A stretch of 20,112 nucleotides of DNA from a virus, in the IMG/VR virus record IMGVR_UViG_3300006329_000093, positions 1 to 20,112 of that record, one strand, 5' to 3'. The position numbers were made by a program, and so were the translations under genes. How positions within the stretch are numbered: position 1 is the stretch's first letter; each line of letters opens with the position of its first letter. Under the pieces are notes generated by a model. The model did no database searches and had not been told where the DNA came from. It was given only the letters and a program-made list of their open reading frames with translations. Shown here in pieces: positions 6,170-13,228 of the stretch.

Positions 6170-8449
6170 ATGTACGATTACTACACAAGAGATTTGACAA
6201 GACAAGAGATTAAAGGAAACCTTGCACGTCTGCTCGCTACAGAAAACCTTATTGTTGAGCACAGAGGTGATATTCCTACTGCTTCTTTTGATGTAGATCG
6301 TAGGGTACTTCAACTTCCTCAGTGGGATAAAGCATCTGGTCAAGTTTATGACATGTTAGTTGGTCATGAAGTTGGTCATGCTCTTTATACTCCCAACGAA
6401 GATTACACTGACTATGTTCAGTGTCCAATGGATTATGTGAATGTCGTTGAAGATGTTCGCATCGAGAAACTTATGAAGCGTAAGTATCCTGGTCTTAAGA
6501 AGAGTTTCAATGCAGGTTACAAAGAACTTAATGAGCAAGATTTCTTCCAAGTTGAAGGTGTAAACTACAGTACAGTTTTATTCATCGATAGAATAAATCT
6601 TCACTACAAACTTGGTCCTTCTGCAATGGTTCCTTTCACTGAAGCAGAGAAGGTCTTTGTTAATAGAGTTGCAGAGACAGAAACCTTTGAAGAAGTATGT
6701 GCTCTAGCAGGTGAGATTTACGGTAAGCAGAAAGAAGAGCAAGAGAAACTTCAGAGTGCAGAAGTTCCTGTACCTCAAAATGGTGGACAGGAAGAAGGTG
6801 ATGTTAAAGATGGTGAAGAGCAGCAGTATCAAACACCTAAGAAAGGTAACAATGATGAGAAAGAGAAAGCAGATCTAGATACACCTTCATATAATAAGAA
6901 AAAGGATGAGAAAAAGGATGATCAAAATAGTGAGCAAGGTCAAACCTCTGGTGCTTCTGGTGGTTCTGCTGGTGCAGAAGGATCTGCTGGTCCTCAAGAC
7001 ATTGATTCTGCTAAGACACAACAATCTTTTGACTCTGCTGCATCAGGTCTCAGCACACAAAGTAAGCACAACATTGGTTATGTAGAAATTCCTTCTACAT
7101 TAAAGTTAGATGATTACCTTGTAGACTGGGAAGAAGTTCATAATTGGATTGATAATCGTTTTTCTCAATATCCAGAACCACAAGAATCTAGGGGTTCTGA
7201 TGGTACTTTATACTGGAAGCAACTAGGTCTTGCTGATGCAGATGCTGACTATAAAGAGTATAGACAATCAGCACAGAAAGAAGTAAATTATCTTGTAAAA
7301 GAATTCGAGTGTAGAAAATCAGCATCTGCATATGCACGTGCTTCTGTTTCAAAGACTGGAGTTATTGATACAACAAAGCTTCATACTTACATGTACAATG
7401 AAGACATCTTTAAAAAGATCTCTGTAGTACCTGATGGTAAGAATCATGGTTTACTATTCCTTCTTGACTGGTCTGGTTCTATGGGTGATCAAATCCATGC
7501 AACCTTGAAGCAGATCTTAAACTTGACAGCATTCTGTAAAAAGGTTAATATACCTTTTGAAGTATATGCCTTCACAAATGAGTGGAGAGTTGTCCAAATG
7601 ATTAAGGACAACAATCCCGAAGCAAGTTCTTACTGGTATCACGAAGATCGTGATTCAAATACACCTGTAGATGGTGAGATTTACATCCGTAAAGGTGAGT
7701 TCAACCTTATGAATATTATCTCCTCTCGTAGTAACACACGTGACTATGAAAGGCAGTGTAAGAATATGTATCGTTGCACCTATGCATTTGATCATCGTGG
7801 AAATTCCTACCAGATTCCAGAAGGATTACAACTATCTGGAACACCATTAAATGAAGCAGTAGTTATGCTTAACTACATCATTCCATCTTTCAGAAAGAAG
7901 AATGATTTAGAGAAAGTAAACGTATGCATTCTTACAGATGGTGAAGGAGCATGTTGTGGTTACGGTAGGAAGAGAACTCCAGATTATGATCCTCAAGAAA
8001 AACTTTACGTTAGTAAAATTGGTTCTTTAAACGCATTGCGTGATCGTAAGACTGGTATTGTATACAAACCAATGGATGATTCTTACAGTGCTGTAACTAA
8101 TCAGTTGATCACTCAAGTTAGGGATCGTAATACTGGTGTTAATGTTCTTGGATTTAGAATCCTAAGTGGAAGTCGTCTTAACGAATTCATCAATAGGTAC
8201 TCTGAGAATAATTACTCCTACGATAAGGTACTCCAAGAATGGAGAAAGAACAAATCCGTTATTGTTCCAAACCCACTTGGATACACTGCTCTCTATGCTA
8301 TACAGCAAACCGCACTTGACGCTGATACAGATCTCAAGGTAGAATCGGGAGCAAAGAAAGCAGACATCTCTCGTGCTTTCAAAAAAATGTTGAAGTCAAA
8401 GTCAACTAACAAGAAACTGTTGAATTCCTTTGTCGGGTACGTTGCTTGA
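6170..8449 (+). CDS. CobT-like VWA-domain protein with N-terminal HEVGH metallopeptidase motif
   Basis: A 759-aa protein starting MYDYYTRDLTRQEIKGNLAR. The N-terminal part holds a zinc-peptidase-like HEVGHALYTP (H66-E67-V-G-H70), with a candidate third ligand E94 in DYVNVVEDVRIE. Residues about 190-285 are a low-complexity E/K/Q/G/S linker. The C-terminal von Willebrand A domain carries a complete MIDAS metal site: D433-W-S435-G-S437, T558 (SGTPLNEA) and D590 (LTDGEG). VWA proteins of this class usually act with a MoxR/CobS-type AAA+ ATPase, and one is encoded just downstream (9107-10192). Cyanophage copies are often labelled CobT-like or peptidase. The combination suggests ATP-driven protein remodelling or proteolysis, or metal chelation, rather than proven cobalt insertion. 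I prefer ATG 6170 to the in-frame TTG at 6134, which precedes the likely promoter start. Confidence 0.85.
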   Translation: MYDYYTRDLTRQEIKGNLARLLATENLIVEHRGDIPTASFDVDRRVLQLPQWDKASGQVYDMLVGHEVGHALYTPNEDYTDYVQCPMDYVNVVEDVRIEKLMKRKYPGLKKSFNAGYKELNEQDFFQVEGVNYSTVLFIDRINLHYKLGPSAMVPFTEAEKVFVNRVAETETFEEVCALAGEIYGKQKEEQEKLQSAEVPVPQNGGQEEGDVKDGEEQQYQTPKKGNNDEKEKADLDTPSYNKKKDEKKDDQNSEQGQTSGASGGSAGAEGSAGPQDIDSAKTQQSFDSAASGLSTQSKHNIGYVEIPSTLKLDDYLVDWEEVHNWIDNRFSQYPEPQESRGSDGTLYWKQLGLADADADYKEYRQSAQKEVNYLVKEFECRKSASAYARASVSKTGVIDTTKLHTYMYNEDIFKKISVVPDGKNHGLLFLLDWSGSMGDQIHATLKQILNLTAFCKKVNIPFEVYAFTNEWRVVQMIKDNNPEASSYWYHEDRDSNTPVDGEIYIRKGEFNLMNIISSRSNTRDYERQCKNMYRCTYAFDHRGNSYQIPEGLQLSGTPLNEAVVMLNYIIPSFRKKNDLEKVNVCILTDGEGACCGYGRKRTPDYDPQEKLYVSKIGSLNALRDRKTGIVYKPMDDSYSAVTNQLITQVRDRNTGVNVLGFRILSGSRLNEFINRYSENNYSYDKVLQEWRKNKSVIVPNPLGYTALYAIQQTALDADTDLKVESGAKKADISRAFKKMLKSKSTNKKLLNSFVGYVA

Positions 8450-8474
8450 CAACTACCCCTTTCGGCATTATACT
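8446..8474 (+). promoter_or_regulatory. Sigma-70-type promoter upstream of the 176-aa gene
   Basis: TTGACA (8446-8451) and TATACT (8469-8474) are separated by 17 nt, the same hexamers and spacing as the gp55 promoter. The -35 overlaps the TGA stop (8447-8449) of the VWA gene. Transcription would start near 8481, about 24 nt before the ATG at 8505. The leader lacks an obvious Shine-Dalgarno sequence. Confidence 0.75.
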
Positions 8475-8504
8475 TACTCAAACAGGCCAAATCTCACATA
8501 ATCT

Positions 8505-9035
8505 ATGAGAAAACTCAAACAGTTGTGCAGAGAGTTTCGCCAATATGAAACTTTACATATTGGAAAGATACTTGTTCATGCACTAAAACAACAAATCCGT
8601 CAACGTCCAAATGGTACTCAGGTACGGTTTATCAAGAAGTCTGCTAAGTCATACTTCAGAGAAAACTATCCTGCTGCATTTGATGAGATGAAAGAAAAGG
8701 ACTGGGATGACGTAGCAAAACGCTTAAGTCATATCTGGAACACAACTAAGAACGAAGATCCTATCTTCGCAGAGTATAGGAAAACCTATCCATCATACTT
8801 TGCTGATAGTGCTCAGGTTTCAGAAGAGCAGATTAAACTACCATTCGATATTTACGATGAAGTAGTTCTACCTGTAGAAAAGAGAGCACCTATCCCTCAA
8901 CCTGCTTATGCTTTCAAGGCAGATACTACACCGTCACCTGACGTTGCATTCTCTGTTGTTGATCGTATCATAGATAGGTTTACTGAAGCAACGGTAACCA
9001 CTAAAGACGGTACAGTGATCCAGTTGAAGAAGTGA
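8505..9035 (+). CDS. Hypothetical protein, 176 aa, between the VWA and CobS-like genes
   Basis: Not recognised. It starts MRKLKQLCREFRQYETLHIG, a basic helical N-terminus, followed by another basic segment (QQIRQRPNGTQVRFIKKSAK). The middle is helical and aromatic (FRENYPAAFDEMKEKDWDDV, IWNTTKNEDPIFAEYRKTYP), and the C-terminal part is proline-rich before a final helix and strand (VVDRIIDRFTEATV). The abundance of basic and aromatic residues would suit binding to nucleic acid or to a protein partner, but there is no motif to prove it. It has its own consensus promoter (8446-8474) and is closed by a terminator (9041-9064), so it forms a single-gene transcription unit inside the AAA+/VWA module. 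That makes it a candidate accessory or regulator of the module. Confidence 0.85.
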   Translation: MRKLKQLCREFRQYETLHIGKILVHALKQQIRQRPNGTQVRFIKKSAKSYFRENYPAAFDEMKEKDWDDVAKRLSHIWNTTKNEDPIFAEYRKTYPSYFADSAQVSEEQIKLPFDIYDEVVLPVEKRAPIPQPAYAFKADTTPSPDVAFSVVDRIIDRFTEATVTTKDGTVIQLKK

Positions 9036-9040
9036 CACAC

Positions 9041-9064
9041 ACCCCCTTCACAGGGGGTTTTTTC
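9041..9064 (+). terminator. Intrinsic terminator
   Basis: ACCCCC (9041-9046) pairs with GGGGGT (9053-9058) around the loop TTCACA, and T-rich sequence follows directly (TTTTTTC, 9058-9064). It lies 5 nt after the stop of the 176-aa gene and would end its transcript, and read-through from upstream, before the CobS-like gene. Confidence 0.85.
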
Positions 9065-9074
9065 TTGCTATCAT
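9047..9074 (+). promoter_or_regulatory. Putative extended -10 promoter for the CobS-like gene
   Basis: TGCTATCAT (9066-9074) is an extended -10. TTCACA (9047-9052), which is also the terminator loop, stands 16 nt upstream as a -35-like hexamer. A promoter is expected here because the preceding terminator would block transcription of the next gene. It shares TTGCTATCAT and the spacing with 6120-6147. Confidence 0.55.
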
Positions 9075-9106
9075 TAGTACATAACAAATAAACAACTTCA
9101 AGACAA

Positions 9107-10192
9107 ATGCCAGCGAAGAATCCACTGACAACTCAGACATTGGTTAAGTACCTCACCAAGAAAAATGGTACAGATATAAATGCAGATCACGTACGTGAAG
9201 CAGCAGCACATTTCGGACTTAAGTATGCTTCTACTATAAAGAGGCTTCGTAAGTTTTATGTTAAGCGTGGAACATGGTCGTTGGAAGAAGTCAAAGAGAA
9301 TCTTGAGCGTCAGATCTCTGCTCCTGCTGTTATTCCACAGGAAGCACAGAACCTAGTACCATCAAAAGATCCAAACTTTGTTCCTTTCGGTAACTTTGCT
9401 GATGTAAAGAAAATTATCAACAGCAAACTCTTCTATCCTACTTTCATTACTGGACTCTCTGGTAATGGTAAGACTCTCGGTGTAGAGCAAGCATGTGCTC
9501 AACTAAATAGGGAACTAATTCGTGTTAACATTACCATTGAAACAGACGAAGATGATCTCATCGGTGGATTCAGACTTGTTAATGGACAAACTGCATGGCA
9601 CAATGGTCCTGTGGTAGAAGCACTAGAGAGAGGTGCAGTTTTACTTCTTGATGAAGTTGACCTCGCATCAAATAAGATTTTATGCTTACAATCTATCCTA
9701 GAAGGTAAGGGTGTCTTCCTTAAGAAGATCGGTAGGTATGTTAAGAGATCACCAGGATTTAATGTTATTGCAACTGCTAACACTAAGGGTAAAGGATCTG
9801 ATGATGGTAGATTCATAGGAACTAATGTTCTTAATGAAGCATTCCTAGAGAGATTCGCTTTAACCTTTGAGCAAGAATATCCATCTGTTGTAACAGAGAA
9901 AAAGATTCTTGAGAAGGTTGCTGGTAATCTAGGTGCTCTTGATCAAGAGTTCTGTGAGCATCTTGCTAACTGGGCAGACATCATCCGTAGAACTTTCAAG
10001 GATGGTGGTATCGATGAGGTTATCTCTACTCGTAGATTGGTGCATGTTATTCGTGCATTCGCTATCTGGCAGAATCGTATGAAGGCAATCAAACTTTGCA
10101 TCAATCGTTTCGATGATGAAACAAAGCAGTCTTTCCTAGATCTCTATGATAAGATTGATGCAGATGTAGAAACTGAAACTGAGGAGTCATGA
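9107..10192 (+). CDS. cobS: CobS-like (MoxR-type) AAA+ ATPase
   Basis: A 361-aa AAA+ ATPase of the CobS/MoxR clade. Walker A GLSGNGKT is at residues 116-123, Walker B LLLDEVD at about 179-185, a sensor-1 stretch IATANTKG follows, and LERFAL holds a candidate arginine finger. About 90 N-terminal residues (MPAKNPLTTQTLVKYLTKKN onward) form a helical region ahead of the ATPase core. In bacteria CobS and CobT drive cobalt insertion into hydrogenobyrinate in aerobic B12 synthesis, and cobS is a common cyanophage gene by annotation. No CobN-like chelatase subunit is present here. With the neighbouring VWA/HEXXH protein, a MoxR-VWA chaperone or protease role is equally plausible. The start ATG has no clear Shine-Dalgarno. 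The stop TGA (10190-10192) overlaps the next gene. Confidence 0.88.
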   Translation: MPAKNPLTTQTLVKYLTKKNGTDINADHVREAAAHFGLKYASTIKRLRKFYVKRGTWSLEEVKENLERQISAPAVIPQEAQNLVPSKDPNFVPFGNFADVKKIINSKLFYPTFITGLSGNGKTLGVEQACAQLNRELIRVNITIETDEDDLIGGFRLVNGQTAWHNGPVVEALERGAVLLLDEVDLASNKILCLQSILEGKGVFLKKIGRYVKRSPGFNVIATANTKGKGSDDGRFIGTNVLNEAFLERFALTFEQEYPSVVTEKKILEKVAGNLGALDQEFCEHLANWADIIRRTFKDGGIDEVISTRRLVHVIRAFAIWQNRMKAIKLCINRFDDETKQSFLDLYDKIDADVETETEES

Positions 10193-10353
10193 TGAAGACA
10201 GGTGATTGTAGGTTCATAGGCAGCATCGTATCCCTTAAGGGGGGTGCTGCCAGAGTCCAGAAAGTCCATGATGATAAAATCACTGTGGTAAAACTTGACG
10301 GAACTCCAAAAGAGTGTTATTATGAAGAGATACAATATGTATGGACACCTTGA
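10192..10353 (+). CDS. Hypothetical small protein, 53 aa
   Basis: GAGGAG at 10181-10186 gives a strong ribosome binding site 5 nt before ATG 10192 (an ATG at 10189 is too close). The product starts MKTGDCRFIGSIVSLKGGAA and continues RVQKVHDDKITVVKLDGTPK, then ECYYEEIQYVWTP. It looks like a small all-beta SH3-like barrel with alternating hydrophobic residues. It overlaps the CobS-like stop and runs 13 nt into the DUF3310 gene, so it sits in a tight translational chain. No function can be assigned. A strong hairpin lies inside its coding sequence (10219-10251). Confidence 0.75.
   Translation: MKTGDCRFIGSIVSLKGGAARVQKVHDDKITVVKLDGTPKECYYEEIQYVWTP
10219..10251 (+). repeat. Inverted repeat / RNA hairpin inside the 53-aa gene
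   Basis: GGCAGCA (10219-10225) pairs perfectly with TGCTGCC (10245-10251). Between them the perfect palindrome CCCTTAAGGG (10232-10241) gives an inner stem with a TTAA loop. The resulting hairpin lies in the coding sequence upstream of DUF3310 and gp45 and could affect mRNA stability or processing. No T-run follows, so it is not a standard terminator. Confidence 0.55.
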
Positions 10354-10658
10354 AGTATAACGAAGACCAACTCATCAAAGAGATTCATGACTATATCAGT
10401 CAAACCTACAGAGGACACTACTCTGCTGGTAATGTACAAACACTTGACCTCATTGATTCTGTAGGAGACGCTGAAGCATTCTGTAGAAGCAATGTTCTGA
10501 AATATGCTTCACGATATGATCGTAAAGGATCAGCACGTAAAGATATTATTAAAATTATTCACTATGGAATTCTCCTTCTACACTTCAATGACAAACGAGC
10601 AGCAGCAGACCCTGCCCCCACTGGTTCCACCTCCTTCACCGTTGACTATGACAAGTAA
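10341..10658 (+). CDS. DUF3310-type protein
   Basis: A 105-aa protein matching the pattern of the phage DUF3310 family: a short N-terminal helix, then HYSAGNVQTLDLIDSVGDAE, then FCRSNVLKYASRYDRKGSAR, then DIIKIIHYGILLL. The N-x-x-KYxxRxxxKG...D...I order is diagnostic. Some annotation pipelines call the family nucleotide kinase, but no P-loop is present, so I would not use that name. The C-terminal tail (AAADPAPTGSTSFTVDYDK) is low complexity. The start overlaps the 53-aa gene, and the stop overlaps the gp45 start by 11 nt, which suggests co-translation with the sliding clamp. Its physiological role is not established. Confidence 0.8.
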   Translation: MDTLKYNEDQLIKEIHDYISQTYRGHYSAGNVQTLDLIDSVGDAEAFCRSNVLKYASRYDRKGSARKDIIKIIHYGILLLHFNDKRAAADPAPTGSTSFTVDYDK

Positions 10659-11322
10659 AGTAACTCTATCGACACAAACATTAAACGTACTTAAAAATTA
10701 TAGTACGATCAATTCTTCTATTGTTTTTAGGAAAGGTAATGTCATCAGAACCATCAGCAATGCAGAGAACATACTCGCTAAGTACACCTGCGAAGAAAGC
10801 TTTCCAACTGACTTCGCTATATATGATCTTGGCCAGTTTCTTTCAGGTATCTCTCTGTTTGTCAATCCTCAACTGGACTTCACCTCTGGGGATTTTGTCA
10901 CTATTCGTAGCGGTGGTCGCTCTGCTAAGTATTATTTTAGTGACCCTGAGATTACGCTCAAGTCTGCACCAGAAAAGAATGTAAAATTTCCTGGTGGAGA
11001 TCTCTCCTTCAACATTACTGCTGAAGATTTGTTTGCTCTACAGAAAGCATCATCTGTATATGATCTACCTGATCTTACATTTGATACTACTAAAGGAAAG
11101 ATCAAATTGATTCTTAGAGACAAGGAGAATGATACCAGTAATACATTTGAACAAGATGTTAGTGGTGGTGCTGTATTCGAAGGTGAGTTTTCTCTTGATG
11201 TTAAGATTGAGAACATTAGATTAGTACCAGGTAATTATGCTGTGAAGGTATCTTCTCAGTTGATTTCTGAGTGGACTAATCTTGATACAGATCTTACATA
11301 TTATATCGCATTGGAACCTTGA
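10648..11322 (+). CDS. 45: Sliding clamp gp45
   Basis: A 224-aa protein very close in length to T4 gp45 (228). It is the ring-shaped trimeric processivity factor of the phage polymerase and, in T4, the mobile activator of late transcription. The sequence starts MTSKVTLSTQTLNVLKNYST and carries clamp-like stretches: INSSIVFRKGNVIRTIS, AIYDLGQFLSGISLF and VPGNYAVKVSSQLISEW. I chose ATG 10648 because this start gives the T4-like N-terminus; an in-frame ATG at 10504 would add 48 residues encoded inside the DUF3310 gene. Its TGA overlaps a TTG start of the following oxygenase gene (TTGA). The clamp loader subunits gp44 and gp62 are encoded nearby but not contiguously. Confidence 0.9.
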   Translation: MTSKVTLSTQTLNVLKNYSTINSSIVFRKGNVIRTISNAENILAKYTCEESFPTDFAIYDLGQFLSGISLFVNPQLDFTSGDFVTIRSGGRSAKYYFSDPEITLKSAPEKNVKFPGGDLSFNITAEDLFALQKASSVYDLPDLTFDTTKGKIKLILRDKENDTSNTFEQDVSGGAVFEGEFSLDVKIENIRLVPGNYAVKVSSQLISEWTNLDTDLTYYIALEP

Positions 11323-11894
11323 GTTTAAAATATCCTCATCTTAAAGATTACATTTTCAAAATGAATCTTCTACCAGAGGATGTATGTGATAATGTAATAA
11401 AAAGATTAGAAAGAAAACCTAAGTGGGAAGATCACGGTTGGTACGATGCAAAGGAACAATCTTCTTATAGTAAAGGAGATTTTCAAACAGTAAAGAATGA
11501 CAAGTGTCGCCAGAAAGTCTTCCCATATATTAGGGATCTCTGTATCGAATATAACAAAAAGTATTTTGTTAAAGAGAATACCAATTCTGATATTTTCTGG
11601 TCAACTACAGGTGACATGAAGTTCAACAAGTATTCTGTTGGTGAATCTATTGAACCACACCACGATCATATTCATGATATGTTTGATGGTAAGGTTCGTG
11701 GTATTCCTACCACCAGTCTCATTGGTGTACTTAATGATGATTATGAAGGAGGAGAACTACTCTTCTGGAATGAGTATCGGGTTGATTTGAAGAAGGGTGA
11801 CGTTGTTGCGTTTCCTTCTGTGTTTTTATTCCCACACGAAGTCACGACAGTGACAGGGGGTATACGTTATTCTTGGGTTACCTGGTGCGTTTAA
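11319..11894 (+). CDS. 2OG-Fe(II) oxygenase, prolyl-4-hydroxylase-like
   Basis: A 191-aa double-stranded beta-helix dioxygenase. The iron ligands are visible as H114-x-D116 (EPHHDHIHD) and H173 (LFPHEV), with R183 (GGIRYSW) as the 2-oxoglutarate anchor. The motif KYSVGESIEPH and the strand YEGGELLFW are typical of P4H-type enzymes. The substrate is unknown: peptidyl proline, another amino acid or a nucleobase are all possible. The start is uncertain. TTG 11319 overlaps the gp45 stop and gives MSLKYPHLKDYIFKMN, which looks like a natural N-terminus, while the first ATG (11361) would remove 14 residues. The gene separates gp45 from gp44, which are adjacent in T4. The stop overlaps the gp44 ATG (TAATG). 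Confidence 0.85.
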   Translation: MSLKYPHLKDYIFKMNLLPEDVCDNVIKRLERKPKWEDHGWYDAKEQSSYSKGDFQTVKNDKCRQKVFPYIRDLCIEYNKKYFVKENTNSDIFWSTTGDMKFNKYSVGESIEPHHDHIHDMFDGKVRGIPTTSLIGVLNDDYEGGELLFWNEYRVDLKKGDVVAFPSVFLFPHEVTTVTGGIRYSWVTWCV

Positions 11895-12838
11895 TGAAGA
11901 AAGATTTTTTATGGGTTGAGAAGTACCGTCCTACAATTGTAGAGGACTGCATCCTTCCCGACACTATCAAACAAGTTTTTAAAGGGTTCGTCTCTCAAAG
12001 AGAACTCCCTAACCTATTACTCAGTGGTTCTGCTGGTGTAGGTAAAACTACAATTGCCAAAGCTCTATGTGATGAGATTGGTGCATCCTACATTATGATT
12101 AATGGATCTGATGAGGGTAGATTCTTAGATACTGTTAGGAACAGGATAAGGACATTCGCTTCAACTGTCTCATTGACCTCTGGAGCGTCCCATAAGGTTG
12201 TTATTATAGATGAAGCAGACAATACAACCAACGATGTTCAACTGTCTCTCAGAGCTGCTGTGGAGGAGTTCCATAATAATTGTAGGTTTATATTTACTTG
12301 CAACTTTATCAATAAGATTATTGAACCCTTACACTCACGGTGTACAGTGGTTGATTTTCGTGTAAAGAATGGACAGAGTGTAGCAGTACAAGGTCAGTTC
12401 TTTGAACGTCTTAGAGGTATATTAAAAAAAGAAGATATTAAATTTGAAGACAAGGTTCTGGCGAAACTTATTAAAAGGTACTATCCTGATTGGCGTAGAC
12501 TTATTAATGAGTGTCAACGGTACGCTGCAAATGGATCTATTGACACTGCTATCCTTGTGGACGTTGCTGATGTTAACTTTGATCATCTTCTTACGGCATT
12601 GAAGCAGAAAGATTTCAAGACTGTAAAAATATGGGTAGTTCAACACATGGATAATGATCCTAGTATGATTATGCGTAAGATTTATGACAATTTATATGGC
12701 GTGTTAAAACCTGCTTCAATTCCAGAAGCTGTGTTAGTTATTGCAAAGTATATGAGAGATATCTCAAACGTACCTGATCAAGAGATCAATATGCTTGCAT
12801 GTCTGACTGAAATTATGATGACTTGTGAGTTCCAATGA
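11894..12838 (+). CDS. 44: Clamp loader large subunit gp44
   Basis: A 314-aa AAA+ ATPase of the RFC/gp44 type that, with gp62, opens and loads the gp45 clamp. The N-terminal FLWVEKYRPTIVEDCILP is the classic clamp-loader start. Walker A GSAGVGKT is at residues 45-52, Walker B VIIDEAD ends at 109, sensor 1 is FTCNF, and the SRC motif with the trans-acting arginine is at 148-150. Length is close to T4 gp44 (319). The ATG overlaps the oxygenase stop. No strong Shine-Dalgarno is evident, so coupling is likely. In T4 this mRNA is a target of RegA; I could not identify the operator here. Confidence 0.94.
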   Translation: MKKDFLWVEKYRPTIVEDCILPDTIKQVFKGFVSQRELPNLLLSGSAGVGKTTIAKALCDEIGASYIMINGSDEGRFLDTVRNRIRTFASTVSLTSGASHKVVIIDEADNTTNDVQLSLRAAVEEFHNNCRFIFTCNFINKIIEPLHSRCTVVDFRVKNGQSVAVQGQFFERLRGILKKEDIKFEDKVLAKLIKRYYPDWRRLINECQRYAANGSIDTAILVDVADVNFDHLLTALKQKDFKTVKIWVVQHMDNDPSMIMRKIYDNLYGVLKPASIPEAVLVIAKYMRDISNVPDQEINMLACLTEIMMTCEFQ

Positions 12839-13026
12839 TAACACCTAAGATTGCTAGAAACCAATTAATCCATTTGCAACTACAAGCAATAATGAGAGAG
12901 AATGTTATTCCTGATACAGAAATAAAGTATCTTGGATTACGTGATGGTGATCATTGGTATCTCATAGCAAACGAACATGAAGTACCTGCTCAAGATATAC
13001 AGGATATTACATCAGTAGATGACTGA
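12835..13026 (+). CDS. Hypothetical protein, 63 aa
   Basis: Starts at ATG 12835 overlapping the gp44 stop (ATGA). The sequence is MITPKIARNQLIHLQLQAIM, then RENVIPDTEIKYLGLRDGDH, then WYLIANEHEVPAQDIQDITS. The pattern is one helix followed by three short strands. It occupies the place where T4 has gp62, but it is too short and does not resemble gp62, which is found at 14346. It is probably the last gene of the gp45/gp44 transcription unit, since a promoter follows at 13028. Function unknown. Confidence 0.75.
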   Translation: MITPKIARNQLIHLQLQAIMRENVIPDTEIKYLGLRDGDHWYLIANEHEVPAQDIQDITSVDD

Positions 13027-13027
13027 C

Positions 13028-13056
13028 TTGCAAATCTGAGAAAACTGTGCTAAATT
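13028..13056 (+). promoter_or_regulatory. Putative sigma-70-type extended -10 promoter for dam and downstream genes
   Basis: TTGCAA (13028-13033) is 17 nt upstream of TAAATT (13051-13056), and TGC stands just before the -10 (13048-13050), giving an extended -10 form. It lies in the only real gap between gp44 and dam and would start a transcript near 13063. Confidence 0.5.
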
Positions 13057-13081
13057 ACTGTACAGATACCAGGTGGTAATC

Positions 13082-13228
13082 ATGACTGAACTAAAGAGAC
13101 CAAATCCTTATAATGGCAACAACACAAAAATCACTGAAGACACCACTAAGATATCCAGGAGGGAAGAGCAGAGCAGTAGTAAAACTGTTGCAGTTCCTCC
13201 CAGACCTTACCCAGGTAAAAGAGTATAG
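13082..13228 (+). CDS. Possible 48-aa ORF overlapping the 5' end of dam
   Basis: ATG 13082 has the best ribosome binding site of the area (AGGTGG at 13071-13076, 5-nt spacing) and opens a 48-codon frame beginning MTELKRPNPYNGNNTKITED. It then runs through the first third of dam in another frame and is rich in S, R, P and T. The composition looks like an overprinted frame rather than a folded protein. It may act as a leader that delivers ribosomes to the weak dam start 31 nt downstream, or it may be spurious. Confidence 0.35.
   Translation: MTELKRPNPYNGNNTKITEDTTKISRREEQSSSKTVAVPPRPYPGKRV

Noticed and set aside
10504-10647. gp45 extended to the in-frame ATG at 10504
   Set aside because: The additional 48 residues fall within the DUF3310 gene and are unlike any clamp N-terminus; ATG 10648 gives a T4-like length.
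10341-10658. Calling the DUF3310 protein a nucleotide kinase
   Set aside because: No Walker A or other kinase motif is visible; the label exists in some annotations but is not supported by this sequence.
12835-13026. The 63-aa gene after gp44 as gp62
   Set aside because: It occupies the T4 gp62 position but is too short and lacks the NRCL and MQYD-type motifs, which are found in the protein at 14346-14741.
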